DNA of 64,000 nt, taken from the NCBI RefSeq assembly GCF_963678635.1, contig NC_087066.1, positions 13,004,517 through 13,068,516 of the forward strand. Reading direction: 5' to 3'. The notes below the pieces were generated by a model, which saw only the letters and a list, made by a program, of their open reading frames with translations, did not search any database and was not told the DNA's origin. Source of the DNA: Symsagittifera roscoffensis. Lineage: Eukaryota > Xenacoelomorpha > Acoela > Convolutidae. The position numbers and the translations under genes are program-made. The stretch's first letter is position 1. Each line of letters begins with the position of its first letter. Positions 46,799 to 55,386 of this stretch are shown here, piece by piece.

Positions 46799-47208
46799 TG
46801 AGTTAGGACCGAGTCGGTTAACTCATAGAGTAATTTCGGATAGGGTACACCGTCTGCTCGTCACGCTATCTTATTTTCGGCCGGATAGATTCGTGCAACT
46901 TCTTAGTCTAATACCGATCCTAATCTTACTCTTATACTATCTAGTCTCAGGTTGTTTAACTAGTCTCTGCTAGGCTCAATAGATCTAGGGTATACTGGTT
47001 TATTGCGGCTGCTGAAGTACTCGGGAGAGTCCAACTAACTTCTAAGTTAAATTCAAATCTCTCTGGTGCTGAAATTACAAGTAACTTCAGCACTTACAAA
47101 TAAGTGGGTTGTTAGTTAGATGGATCATGATTGGTTAATATTAAATACTTTACATTGGTAAAATATCTAAATTATCCAATCATAAAATGTAGTTTAGATC
47201 AGGTTCCA
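46799..47208 (-). mobile_element. 3' LTR of the giant retrotransposon (410 bp)
   Basis: Same ends as the LTR at 140-549 (TGGAACC... and ...CTAACTCA on the - strand), same length, about 95-97% identical by eye. The sequence on its right has the T/G-rich + strand of the coding region. The immediate flanks show no target duplication, so it is not a solo LTR, and I assign it as the 3' LTR of the element that continues past 64000. AATAAA lies at 47004-46999. Confidence 0.85.
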
Positions 47209-48824
47209 CCCATCCGGGTTTTACAGAGTTTTTTAGAATAGTTCTTCTGCAATTCGAAGGATGGATGATGGAAGTTGGTGTTTGGCGAACATCTTATTTC
47301 TTCTGTTTCCTTTTTGTTAAAGAAGTTCCAGGAAGCTGGAGTTAGAGACATAAGACGTTGTGTCTTCTAGTGACAACGACTAAGTCTTTGCAACAAACTC
47401 AAATCTGATTTCAGAATGGTTGGCTATGTCAGGTTTTTCTGTTCTGCGTGGAGAACTTCTTTTGTGTCTGATCTAGTTTGGGAATGGCGTGGAGATTGTG
47501 CGTGGAGGGGATGCCTGGTTACTCGGATCTGTACGTATACTTGAACATCGAGGTGGTCATTGGTCTAGTTCAATGAAGTCCTTTTCTGCGAAGTCAAGTC
47601 GTACTCTAAATCCTTTGAGTTGTGATTGTGAGTGGCATATCGATTGTGGTTGGTCATTCTCTCTCGAGTGTAGTGGGGTCGTTTTGTCTTTGGATGTTCG
47701 TCCTTGGTGTTGTATTCTGATCTATGTATTGCATAATGTAATTTACATTTTATAAAACATTTATTAGTTTAATATTTTTTAGTTATGATTTTAGTTAGTT
47801 GTTTTCACAAAAGCTTTTTGTTTTAGTTCGGTTATTTTGAAGAGTTACTCACACTTGAGTAGCTCTTATTAAAAATAGAGGTGTGGTCACAAAGCGTGGA
47901 TGTAGCACGGTGGGTTAGGCCGGCTATAGAGCATGCTCAGGACGTCCTTCCTGGTGGGTTAGGCCAGGAGTGGGAGTATGATTTCATGCGTTTTTTTGTG
48001 AGGGGTCCTGTTATGTGACATCGTTTTATGTTGGGTTTGTTGTGGTTTTTCTTATGTTTTGTTGGTTGTGTCCTTTTTTCAAAAATCAAATTGTTTGTGG
48101 TATGGGTTTGTCTTTCGACTTTTTTGTGTTTTATTATTTCTTTCTTAGACTTTATAATAGTCTTCAAAAGAATAAATTATCCAGTTTTAAACTGGGTTAA
48201 TCCGGTTTGGGTACCGTTGGTTTCCTTTTCTTAGTCATGCTGTTATTCTATGATTTGTGGTATTTAGTAAGCTGCGTTGGTTAGTTTTGTTTAGTATATG
48301 ATTCCTTTCCAACCGGGTTAAAGGAAAGTTTGAAACATGTTATTATATGTTAGAGTTGTTGAGTGTGAAAACTTGAAACTGAAATTCATTATTTTAAACA
48401 ATTCTTCGTGGGCGAGCTGTGCGAGTGTGGATAGAATTTCTGTGCGAATGAATGAAAATATCAAAAGGTTAGTACTGCAATTGCATTTTATTAATTTACT
48501 GCATAGAATTTGGAAATTTACTGCTAGTTATGGGGGAATTTTAAGTTACAAATTTTCATCATAATTAAATTTACTGCTTGTGGGGAAAATTTTAGAAATG
48601 AATTTACTGCATTGGTATTAAATTTATAAATTTATAAGTGGAAGAGATTAATAGAATTGTTGAAATCTTGTTTGATGAAATTTGCGATTTTTATTTGTCT
48701 TTTGTGGTTTTTGTAGGTGATCGTCGGATGAAGGCTAAAAATCTAAAGAAAACATGGATAAAGTATGGTGAGTTTTTTAATATTTTAATTAGTTAGTTAT
48801 ATTCATTTAATTCATACTTACCTG
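47209..48824 (-). mobile_element. 3' non-coding region of the giant retrotransposon
   Basis: Lies between the last ORF and the 3' LTR. The polypurine tract next to the LTR is weak (AAAACCCGGATGGG). There is a run of palindromes and two hairpins at 47908-47969, and a small hairpin CCAGTTT-T-AAACTGG at 48181-48195. A Lys-rich frame with no ATG (about 80 codons ending at 47937) is probably a product of A-rich composition. Confidence 0.65.
47908..47969. repeat. Structured block: two palindromes between two like-looped hairpins
   Basis: GAGCATGCTC (47929-47938) and AGGACGTCCT (47939-47948) are adjacent perfect 10-bp palindromes. On each side lies GGTGGGTTAGGCC. The right copy is enclosed by a 6-bp stem (TCCTGG/CCAGGA, 47949-47969) with the loop TGGGTTAGG; the left has only a 3-4 bp stem. 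It may be an RNA structure of the transcript. Confidence 0.6.
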
Positions 48825-50630
48825 TTAGTCGTCGGGGAAAAAACCGTGGGGGAAGATGTCGTGAATTAGTTCTGAAGTTGTTAGTAGTTTAGCTAAGATG
48901 CGGATGATATTTTTAGTCTGAAGCAGTGGCCAAAGCAATTGGAGTGCCTTGATAGTGGTTAGTTCTTCAGTGCCAACTGCAAACTCATAAGGTGTGTTTT
49001 GGATTAGATTATATAATTTGTGATTGAATTTAGTGTTGTGGATGAATTCTAAAATTGGGATTTCTATAGGTTGTACAAACTCGTGCGGGATAAGGAAGGG
49101 TCGGGATTCTTCGGCGTTGAAGGTCTTGGTGATGGGACAGAAGATGTACATTTGGGTTATGGGGTCATAATTACGAAGAATACCATGAAGGTTAGTATCT
49201 TTAATGCAATATGTGAAATTTAGGAAAAATGGTGAAGTGTATTTGGAATTAATGAATTGAAAACGATGGTGTGGTTGTCTAGAGGGTGTGTGTAGGTCAA
49301 AGTGATTTTGGATGAAGCGATAATAACTATATGTGTGGGTTTGTTTAGTGCGCAACATAATATCGTGTGAGCAGTGTAAATCTCTTTCGTGTGGTGCAAG
49401 GAAATGAAAGGTTAGTGAAAATATTTGGAAGCGTTCTTTAAAACTTTCGTATGCTTGTGTGTCTGTTAGTGCTTCTGAAATAATGTGATCAAACTTTCGG
49501 TCAAAGATGTTTAGTGTAAATATATATGGTGTCTTGATGAAAAATTTCTCAGTAATTTGTGGATTAGCGAAGCGATCGTCGTCTAAGAATTGATCTTGGT
49601 TAGCTCTGATGATGTTGTGATCATAGTATTCGAGTGTATATTCGTTAGCTCTAGGTGCAGTGTGTGTTTTTAGTGATTTTTTATATCCAACGTAAGTAAA
49701 TTGTCTAGCGGTTAGTGGTGTAGTGAGTCGATATAGCATGTCCGTATTTCGCTCTATATCGATGTGTGTGTTAGATAAAGGTAAGCAAAGAGGGTTAGTA
49801 AAATGATAATATGAGGTCCAAGAGAGAGTGGGCATTAAAACGTATTCATCTACAAAGTTGCGTGTTTCGTTAGTGTCGTGGGGGGTGTTTAAGGTGTATT
49901 GTGGGAATGAGGGTAAGGTGATGGCTAAAAATTCTTTTGTGTTAGTATGCTTGGGGTGGTTGATGTATTCACGGGCTGTTCCTGGTTTTGCTGGGAAAGG
50001 ATGGTTGGGGAACTTTCTTTTAAAAGTGCGGTAAGCTCTATTAGTGTTGAGTGAAGATTCAGTTGATGTGGATGATGGTGCTAATGATTCAGTATAATTT
50101 GAAGAGGGTGTAGGGGTAGGGGGGTTGGATGAATTTATTGTGGAGGAGATTTGGTTTATGGTTGGGGTATTAAGGTGGTAGGGTTGTTGTTGAAGGGTAA
50201 TAAAATTATCTAGCTCTGGGGAGATTCGGGGGGTGTCTGGAGAATGAGATGATTGGTCAGAATGGTATGAGGAGTAGGTTGGGGTAACTTGGGAAGCATA
50301 AGAGGGTGTGGGAGTGATTGGGTCAGGGTTATTGGATAATATGGGTTGAAAAGGGGGTTGAGAAAAATTAGAAGAGTTATGAAAATTATTGGATGGGGAT
50401 GGTTCTGAGTCGGCAAATTCATCGGGGGTTTCAATATTCGGGTTATTGAGTTGTGAGATGGAATATAAAACTGAGATGTGTGAATTAGTGTCGGAATTCA
50501 TGCCTGATGTTACATTACTAGATGGAAAATCGGGTGGCGGAAAAGCAAAAAGTGGTATTATTGGGATTGGAGAGGTAAGATTGGTTGGGTGGGAATTTGA
50601 TCGGTGTAGTGATCCAAGTTGGCGGCTCAT
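48825..50630 (-). CDS. 601-residue accessory protein of unknown function
   Basis: The last ORF of the element. It starts at an ATG that shares ATGA with the stop of the env frame (50630-50627), suggesting coupled translation. Residues 1 to about 200 are rich in Ser, Thr, Pro and Asn and look disordered. From about 200 to the end the composition is that of a folded protein (aromatic, charged and Leu-rich), for example YEFAVGTEELTTIKALQLLW near the end. There is no signal peptide, clear membrane segment or known motif. Proteins after env are rare in Ty3/gypsy elements, and I do not recognise this one. The intact 1.8-kb frame argues for recent selection. Confidence 0.85.
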   Translation of the reverse strand: MSRQLGSLHRSNSHPTNLTSPIPIIPLFAFPPPDFPSSNVTSGMNSDTNSHISVLYSISQLNNPNIETPDEFADSEPSPSNNFHNSSNFSQPPFQPILSNNPDPITPTPSYASQVTPTYSSYHSDQSSHSPDTPRISPELDNFITLQQQPYHLNTPTINQISSTINSSNPPTPTPSSNYTESLAPSSTSTESSLNTNRAYRTFKRKFPNHPFPAKPGTAREYINHPKHTNTKEFLAITLPSFPQYTLNTPHDTNETRNFVDEYVLMPTLSWTSYYHFTNPLCLPLSNTHIDIERNTDMLYRLTTPLTARQFTYVGYKKSLKTHTAPRANEYTLEYYDHNIIRANQDQFLDDDRFANPQITEKFFIKTPYIFTLNIFDRKFDHIISEALTDTQAYESFKERFQIFSLTFHFLAPHERDLHCSHDIMLRTKQTHTYSYYRFIQNHFDLHTPSRQPHHRFQFINSKYTSPFFLNFTYCIKDTNLHGILRNYDPITQMYIFCPITKTFNAEESRPFLIPHEFVQPIEIPILEFIHNTKFNHKLYNLIQNTPYEFAVGTEELTTIKALQLLWPLLQTKNIIRILAKLLTTSELIHDIFPHGFFPDD

Positions 50631-51613
50631 CGTGGGCTAAAAAAATGATTATTTTGAGACTGAAAAGCGGTGGTATGGGGTTGTTCAATAATTTGTTCAT
50701 AAGTATTATCATCTTGTGACTGGTGTGTCATTATATGTTGAATGGGACTTTGTGATGTGGTGAGTCGAAAATTTGGATTATGTGTGATGGCTAAATTTCG
50801 AAAATTTCGTGGGACTAGGGATAGTGGATGGTTATTTGGTAGGGGTGGTAATTGTGGTGCCGTTGGCGTTCTGTCTACATTGTTATGTTCTTCGTCGTAT
50901 GTATTTTGTCGTGTTGCTATTTTTGTGTTATATTCTTTTATTTGTGCGTCTAAAAGAATTTTGTTTATAGATGTAGAAAAGATTCCAAAAAATCCTGCAA
51001 AGAGTATGCGTGCTACGCTTGCTTGTCTGTTTACTTGTGTGTGTATAGCACATGTGTTGTAGATTCCTTTTAAAAGTGAGAAAAGAAATCCAATAAAGTT
51101 AAACATTGCGTATAAAATAGTCAATTTTTCTAAGATGTAGTAGGGCCATCCTAGAAAATCGAGGATCTCATTTTTGAGTGTAACAAAGCTAAAAATGTTA
51201 ATTGGTGATATATCTTGGGGACGGTATTTTTCACCGTTTAGATATATATAATCTTTAATGTCTTTAAAATATCCGCTATAGTCTTGCGTGTAGATATCGG
51301 CAAATCCTGCGGTTTCCGCAAGTTTGCGTAAATTTTGGTCTATTGATTGTCTTTGTATAGTGTCCATTTGTGTTAATAATTCTTGGAATTGTTGTGTTCT
51401 AATGTGATGTTGAATATCTGATTTTGAATAGATTCCTATTGATTGTAAGTCTATATTTGGGTTTCGAGCAATAGCGCGAATGCTTTCTGGTGAAAATTTT
51501 TTGAGTGATTGCATTAATGTGGGATATGGAGTGAGAAGATAATATTTATTTTCATCAGGGTTTAGTTGTACTACATTGTGGCTGTTTTCTGATCCACATG
51601 GGACTGCGGTATC

Positions 51614-51616
51614 CTA
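51614..51616 (-). other. In-frame TAG stop inside env
   Basis: TAG followed by G separates two parts of one env frame. The frame continues with Cys-containing sequence and then the anchor. It is either a disabling mutation or a readthrough codon; a single copy cannot decide. Confidence 0.8.
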
Positions 51617-52395
51617 GAAATAGGTTCTTCGTGAAAGTGTATCCACGAAATGTACTTTATTCTTATAAGAGATAGGGATTCTTTTATAACATCGTTTATC
51701 TTCAAAAACGTATAGTGGTGATACTTTTTTAGTACAAGTATAAAACCATAAGATGTTTCCTTCATAGTCTAAAAAATTTGATCTATTTCCAGATAATAAG
51801 TATCCTGCATAGGGTATTTTTAATACTGCTAGTGCAAGTGATTGTAATATTTGTGTTCGTTCTAATTCGCATAGTTGGTGTAGTGTTTCTAATTCGGAGA
51901 GTGACATTTCTTGAAAAATTCGGCTAATTGTATAATCTAGTTTCATATCTAAATGAATATCATAGTGGATATTACCGAAATATGTAGTATTCATTAGTGA
52001 TAATTCTTGTAAGCGTGTGCTTCTGGTGTCATGGGGTTTTAGATGTCCACCAGGTTGTCCGTTGCTTTTTTCAAAATTAACTGGTATATAGGATGTTCCT
52101 TCGTTTAGAGGATGACCTGTGGCATATGGGTCAAGTTTTATTTTTCCAGTGGTCATGTCGAATCCTTTTTCGTATTCAACTAATATTTCAGAGTATTGTG
52201 TTCTGTGAAGTGGATTCCTGTATTTACATGCAAGTTCTGTTTCTTGATATATTTGAAAACGTGTCAATTTATTTTCTATATTGTGTATGTTTCTAAAATT
52301 AGTACTTTGTTTTCGTGATGGATGTACTTGTTCATATGGAATTGATTGTATAAAGTATTTTTCGTGAAATTTTATCATACGAGCGTGTATTTTTG

Positions 52396-52480
52396 CTACT
52401 TGAAATGTTGTACATGTGTCTTCGGGGAACCAAACAATGTTGCTTGTGTTCTCGTTGTAGGGTCGCAATAACCTTGATCA
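52396..52480 (-). other. Frame change inside env
   Basis: The first env frame stops at 52398-52396. The following frame opens after a TGA near 52480. The switch from one to the other must lie between these points. No X XXY YYZ slippery heptamer is present in the first frame here, so an indel is more likely than programmed frameshifting. Confidence 0.7.
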
Positions 52481-53231
52481 TTTTTACAAGGTAATCGGAT
52501 TCCTTGATAGATCATTGTATTATCTGATAAATCTCGTGTTAGTTGTATTTTTTCGAGTTGTATTTTCCAATCAAAAAACATTATTTCTTGGTATCCTTTA
52601 TTTTTTGTGTCTGCTTTGCAGTTTGATGGGTCATTTATACCAATGTGTGGTATCCAATGTTTATCGTGTAGGTCATAGGTTAATCGTCCGTGTGCGCCGT
52701 TATACGGGTATTTTTCGTCTAGTTTTATATGTCCTTGGTGTCTTTCAAGTTGTGATTGATGTACAGAGTCTGGAAAAACTTGAAAATTAACTAACTTTCT
52801 AGCGGAGTTTTTATTTTGTGTGATGTTTAGTCTAAGTAATTCATTTTTACAATCGTCGGGATTGAGATGTAAAAGACGTTCTATATTACTTTGATAGAAT
52901 GATTCATGGTCAAGTCGGTTTTTGTTTCCATTCGAGACTTGTGAACAATGTACTTTCTTTTCGGAAAATGTTGCTGTGAATTTATAACCTGTAACTGTTG
53001 TTGCTCGGGCTTTTGAATAGAGTGTTGCTATTACATCTGTGGTTTCTATAGCTTGTGGTTCTGTTTCACATTGTGATACTTGATTTATTGCATATTTATG
53101 TAGTGTTTTTTGTTCATTTTCTTCACAATCGTAATGTGTTACTAGTAAATCTTGTGGTCCTGTACGAGGGGAAGGGTTTATGTTTTGATTTGAGATTACT
53201 AGAAAAAGGAGTTGGAGAAAAATTAATAATT

Positions 53232-54365
53232 TTAGAATATACATGTGTATGATAATCCTGAGTATGGATTATAAAATGTAATGTAGCCAATTGTGTTTTT
53301 GGTATATCTGTCGTATTTGTATATTACTTCAGTAGTTATAAACGGTGGTGGTAGTGATTGAGCTGTTATGTTAGGTGGATTTAATGGGTAGGGATGTTGG
53401 GTAATATTATTTAACTTAACTGTGATTTCAAACTTTAATTGTAAACTGTTTTGTTGGAGTATTTGAATATTGTGATCACTGATATCGTTGTGAATATCTT
53501 GGCGATATTGTAATCTATTAAGTGCCCAGTTATGAAGGCGGTTACTTTCTTGATGTTGTCCAAATAGTGGTGGAGGTGCTGTAAATGTATTCCAATCTAG
53601 TCTTAAAGGAATATTTATTGATGATTGTTCTCGATATCTGGCGTCGAGATTATTTGGAAAATTTAAGTTAAAGGGTGGTGGTGAAAACTGGCTTATTGAT
53701 GGTGTTGATGGTAGTGATAATGTTTCTGGTAGTGATGAGGATGTTGTTGTATCCGTAGAAATATCTATGGGGTCATTGACTAAATTTGGTTCACCTTGTG
53801 TAAATGAATGTGTAGTCCAATATGGGAATCGTGATGTTTGGTTTGTGGGGTTGAAAGGATTTTCACGTATTTGCTCAGATGTTGGTGTTGAACCTAAGTA
53901 ATCTGATGGTAGGCTTGAGGTGCTACGTTGTGAAAGAAGCGTAGGGGTTTCTGGTAATATACCAATGGGGTTTTCTGGAGTGTTTTGTGATGGGGATTGA
54001 GGTATATCAAAATGAACTCGGGGAGTTTGAAAATTTCTGTTTCGTCGAGGATGTATAATTTGTCTATTTATTTCGACTGTATTTTGGTTTTGACTAGAAT
54101 TTTTTATTCTACTTAGTTCTTGTGGTAGTGTTGGGTATAGGTTATATGTTGGTTCGCTTAAAGGTGCTTGTCGTTGAACTGGTTCTAGTGGTTCTGATAA
54201 ACGAGCATGTCGTTCTTCAAAAGTGTATGGATTGTCTTGAAAAGAAATTCGTGTAGATGTTTGAGGATTTTGAGTAGTTGAAGGTGGTGTTTGGTTATCT
54301 TGGGATGATGTCGGTGAAGACTGATTCTGTGACTGTTGGGTAGCAATTTTTGATGGTTTTTTGAA
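53232..54365 (-). CDS. 377-codon open frame with no ATG, CTG or TTG
   Basis: Open from just after TAATAA (54371-54366) to TAA at 53234-53232, overlapping the env start by 13 nt. I translated all 377 codons: there is no Met codon and no CTG or TTG. The first 200 or so residues are rich in Gln, Ser, Thr, Pro and Asn. The rest looks folded (INIPLRLDWNTF, QHQESNRLHNWALNRLQYRQ and several IT/YI strands), with no signal peptide or membrane segment. Such length without stops in AT-rich DNA is strong evidence of coding. The start must come from a spliced upstream exon, a non-standard codon or frameshifting. I do not recognise the product. Confidence 0.8.
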   Translation of the reverse strand, partial: FKKPSKIATQQSQNQSSPTSSQDNQTPPSTTQNPQTSTRISFQDNPYTFEERHARLSEPLEPVQRQAPLSEPTYNLYPTLPQELSRIKNSSQNQNTVEINRQIIHPRRNRNFQTPRVHFDIPQSPSQNTPENPIGILPETPTLLSQRSTSSLPSDYLGSTPTSEQIRENPFNPTNQTSRFPYWTTHSFTQGEPNLVNDPIDISTDTTTSSSLPETLSLPSTPSISQFSPPPFNLNFPNNLDARYREQSSINIPLRLDWNTFTAPPPLFGQHQESNRLHNWALNRLQYRQDIHNDISDHNIQILQQNSLQLKFEITVKLNNITQHPYPLNPPNITAQSLPPPFITTEVIYKYDRYTKNTIGYITFYNPYSGLSYTCIF

Positions 54366-54373
54366 TTATTACT

Positions 54374-54562
54374 TTAGTGAGAAATTTTGTGTTTATTATA
54401 ATATTCTTCCAAAAAAAGAATTAGAAGGACTGTTGCTAGGGCAAATGTGAGGATTGCTTTCTTTATACATTTACAGATGGTCAAAATGAGGGATGATAAG
54501 AATGCTATGAAAATTACAAACAATAAAAAAATATCGGTTCTACTGAAAATTGTTCGTATCAT
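54374..54562 (-). CDS. 62-residue membrane protein
   Basis: Its ATG overlaps the stop of the preceding ORF as ATGA (54562-54559). It has two hydrophobic stretches (about residues 11-29 and 34-51) around CKCIKKA and a polar, charged tail. The size and form resemble small viral membrane proteins (viroporins), but I see no specific match. It ends nine bases before the ATG-less frame opens. Confidence 0.6.
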   Translation of the reverse strand: MIRTIFSRTDIFLLFVIFIAFLSSLILTICKCIKKAILTFALATVLLILFLEEYYNKHKISH

Positions 54563-54789
54563 TTAGACAAGTTGTATAAATCGTACCTGTGGATATAATC
54601 AAGGGTTTTGGAAAGTTGGAGGAATAGTTCGAGAATAGTGTAGAAAATTAAAAAAATGTTACAAAAAATGATTAGGATTATTAGAAAAGATTCAAGTATA
54701 TCAAAAAGAAATATTATAAAGGTTTCAAGTATTGTAAAAAAATGTTTAAAATTTATGAGTATTTGAGTAACTGATTGAGAGAAGAGCAT
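54559..54789 (-). CDS. 76-residue hydrophobic protein
   Basis: Starts at ATG 54789, preceded by an in-frame TAA. It is strongly hydrophobic from about residue 17 to 58 (Phe/Ile/Leu-rich, with Glu and Asp inside) and has a polar tail. It ends in TGA, which shares ATGA with the next ORF. A short basic frame without ATG (about 49 codons, beginning RKRRPP) ends directly before it. Function unknown. Confidence 0.5.
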   Translation of the reverse strand: MLFSQSVTQILINFKHFFTILETFIIFLFDILESFLIILIIFCNIFLIFYTILELFLQLSKTLDYIHRYDLYNLSK

Positions 54790-55386
54790 TTAAGAAATGA
54801 TCTCTTGGTCGAATATTTTTTGCTGTTTGAGGCGATTTTCTAGTGTGGTCGGATTATTTATTAGTTTTTTGACAAGTGGGTTGAGTTTTGTAAAAAATTG
54901 TTGGGGGCAATTTTCATGGTGACTGGGAGGTCGTCTTTTTCTTTATTTTTGTTTGTCAAATGATCCGGGGTATGGTGAGATTTTTATACTTTAGGCTAAT
55001 TAAAATGTTCATTTTGTTACTTTAGGCTAAGTTAACAAATTTGCTTTGGGGGTATTCGTGGTCTGAGTTGGGGAAATATTGTTGATCTTTGGGTTATTAG
55101 ATAAGGGAGGGGTACGGTATTATGGTGATATTTATTTTAGTTGTCAAGTTGGAGTGGTTTGCTTATTTTTGACCTGGAGGTCGTAAAGTTATAGTTATAG
55201 ATGTGCCTGGAGTTCTATATGATTCGTCTAATTGGTCTTAGTTTGAGTTAGAGAAAGTGACGGATTGGATGAATCCTATTGGTCTATTTTGAACTAGAAT
55301 TATTACGTACTTGTCAGCATGTTATTTTGAAAAATGTAAATGAAAAATGTTTCGGAGGTTTCAAGATTGTGAAGCAAATGTTAAAA
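54790..55386 (-). other. Spacer between gag-pol and the small ORFs
   Basis: About 600 bp. The part near 54790-54940 has a short basic open frame without ATG. The rest shows no ORF or motif I can support. It could hold splice acceptors for the downstream genes. Confidence 0.5.

Larger units (their letters stand above)
50627..53244 (-). pseudogene. env: Envelope-like glycoprotein gene, broken
   Basis: The first frame (53244-52396) starts with an ATG and a signal peptide (LLIFLQLLFLVIS) followed by a Cys-rich ectodomain with THYDC near residue 36. The second frame (about 52480-51614) continues it in the -1 frame. A TAG at 51616-51614 interrupts that frame, which then reopens to 50627. The last part has a long hydrophobic stretch (about 51150-51050, LYAMFNFIGFLFSLLKGIY), a membrane anchor, and a Pro-rich tail of about 100 residues. 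The order signal-ectodomain-anchor-tail, at about 870 codons, fits a retroviral-type Env. The YDC start resembles glycoproteins of chuvirus-like and related arthropod env genes; this is an inference from memory. The start overlaps the preceding frame by 13 nt. Confidence 0.75.

Noticed and set aside
46799-47208. Solo LTR interpretation
   Set aside because: Flanks AAATG and CCCAT show no target duplication, and the right flank has the element's base composition.
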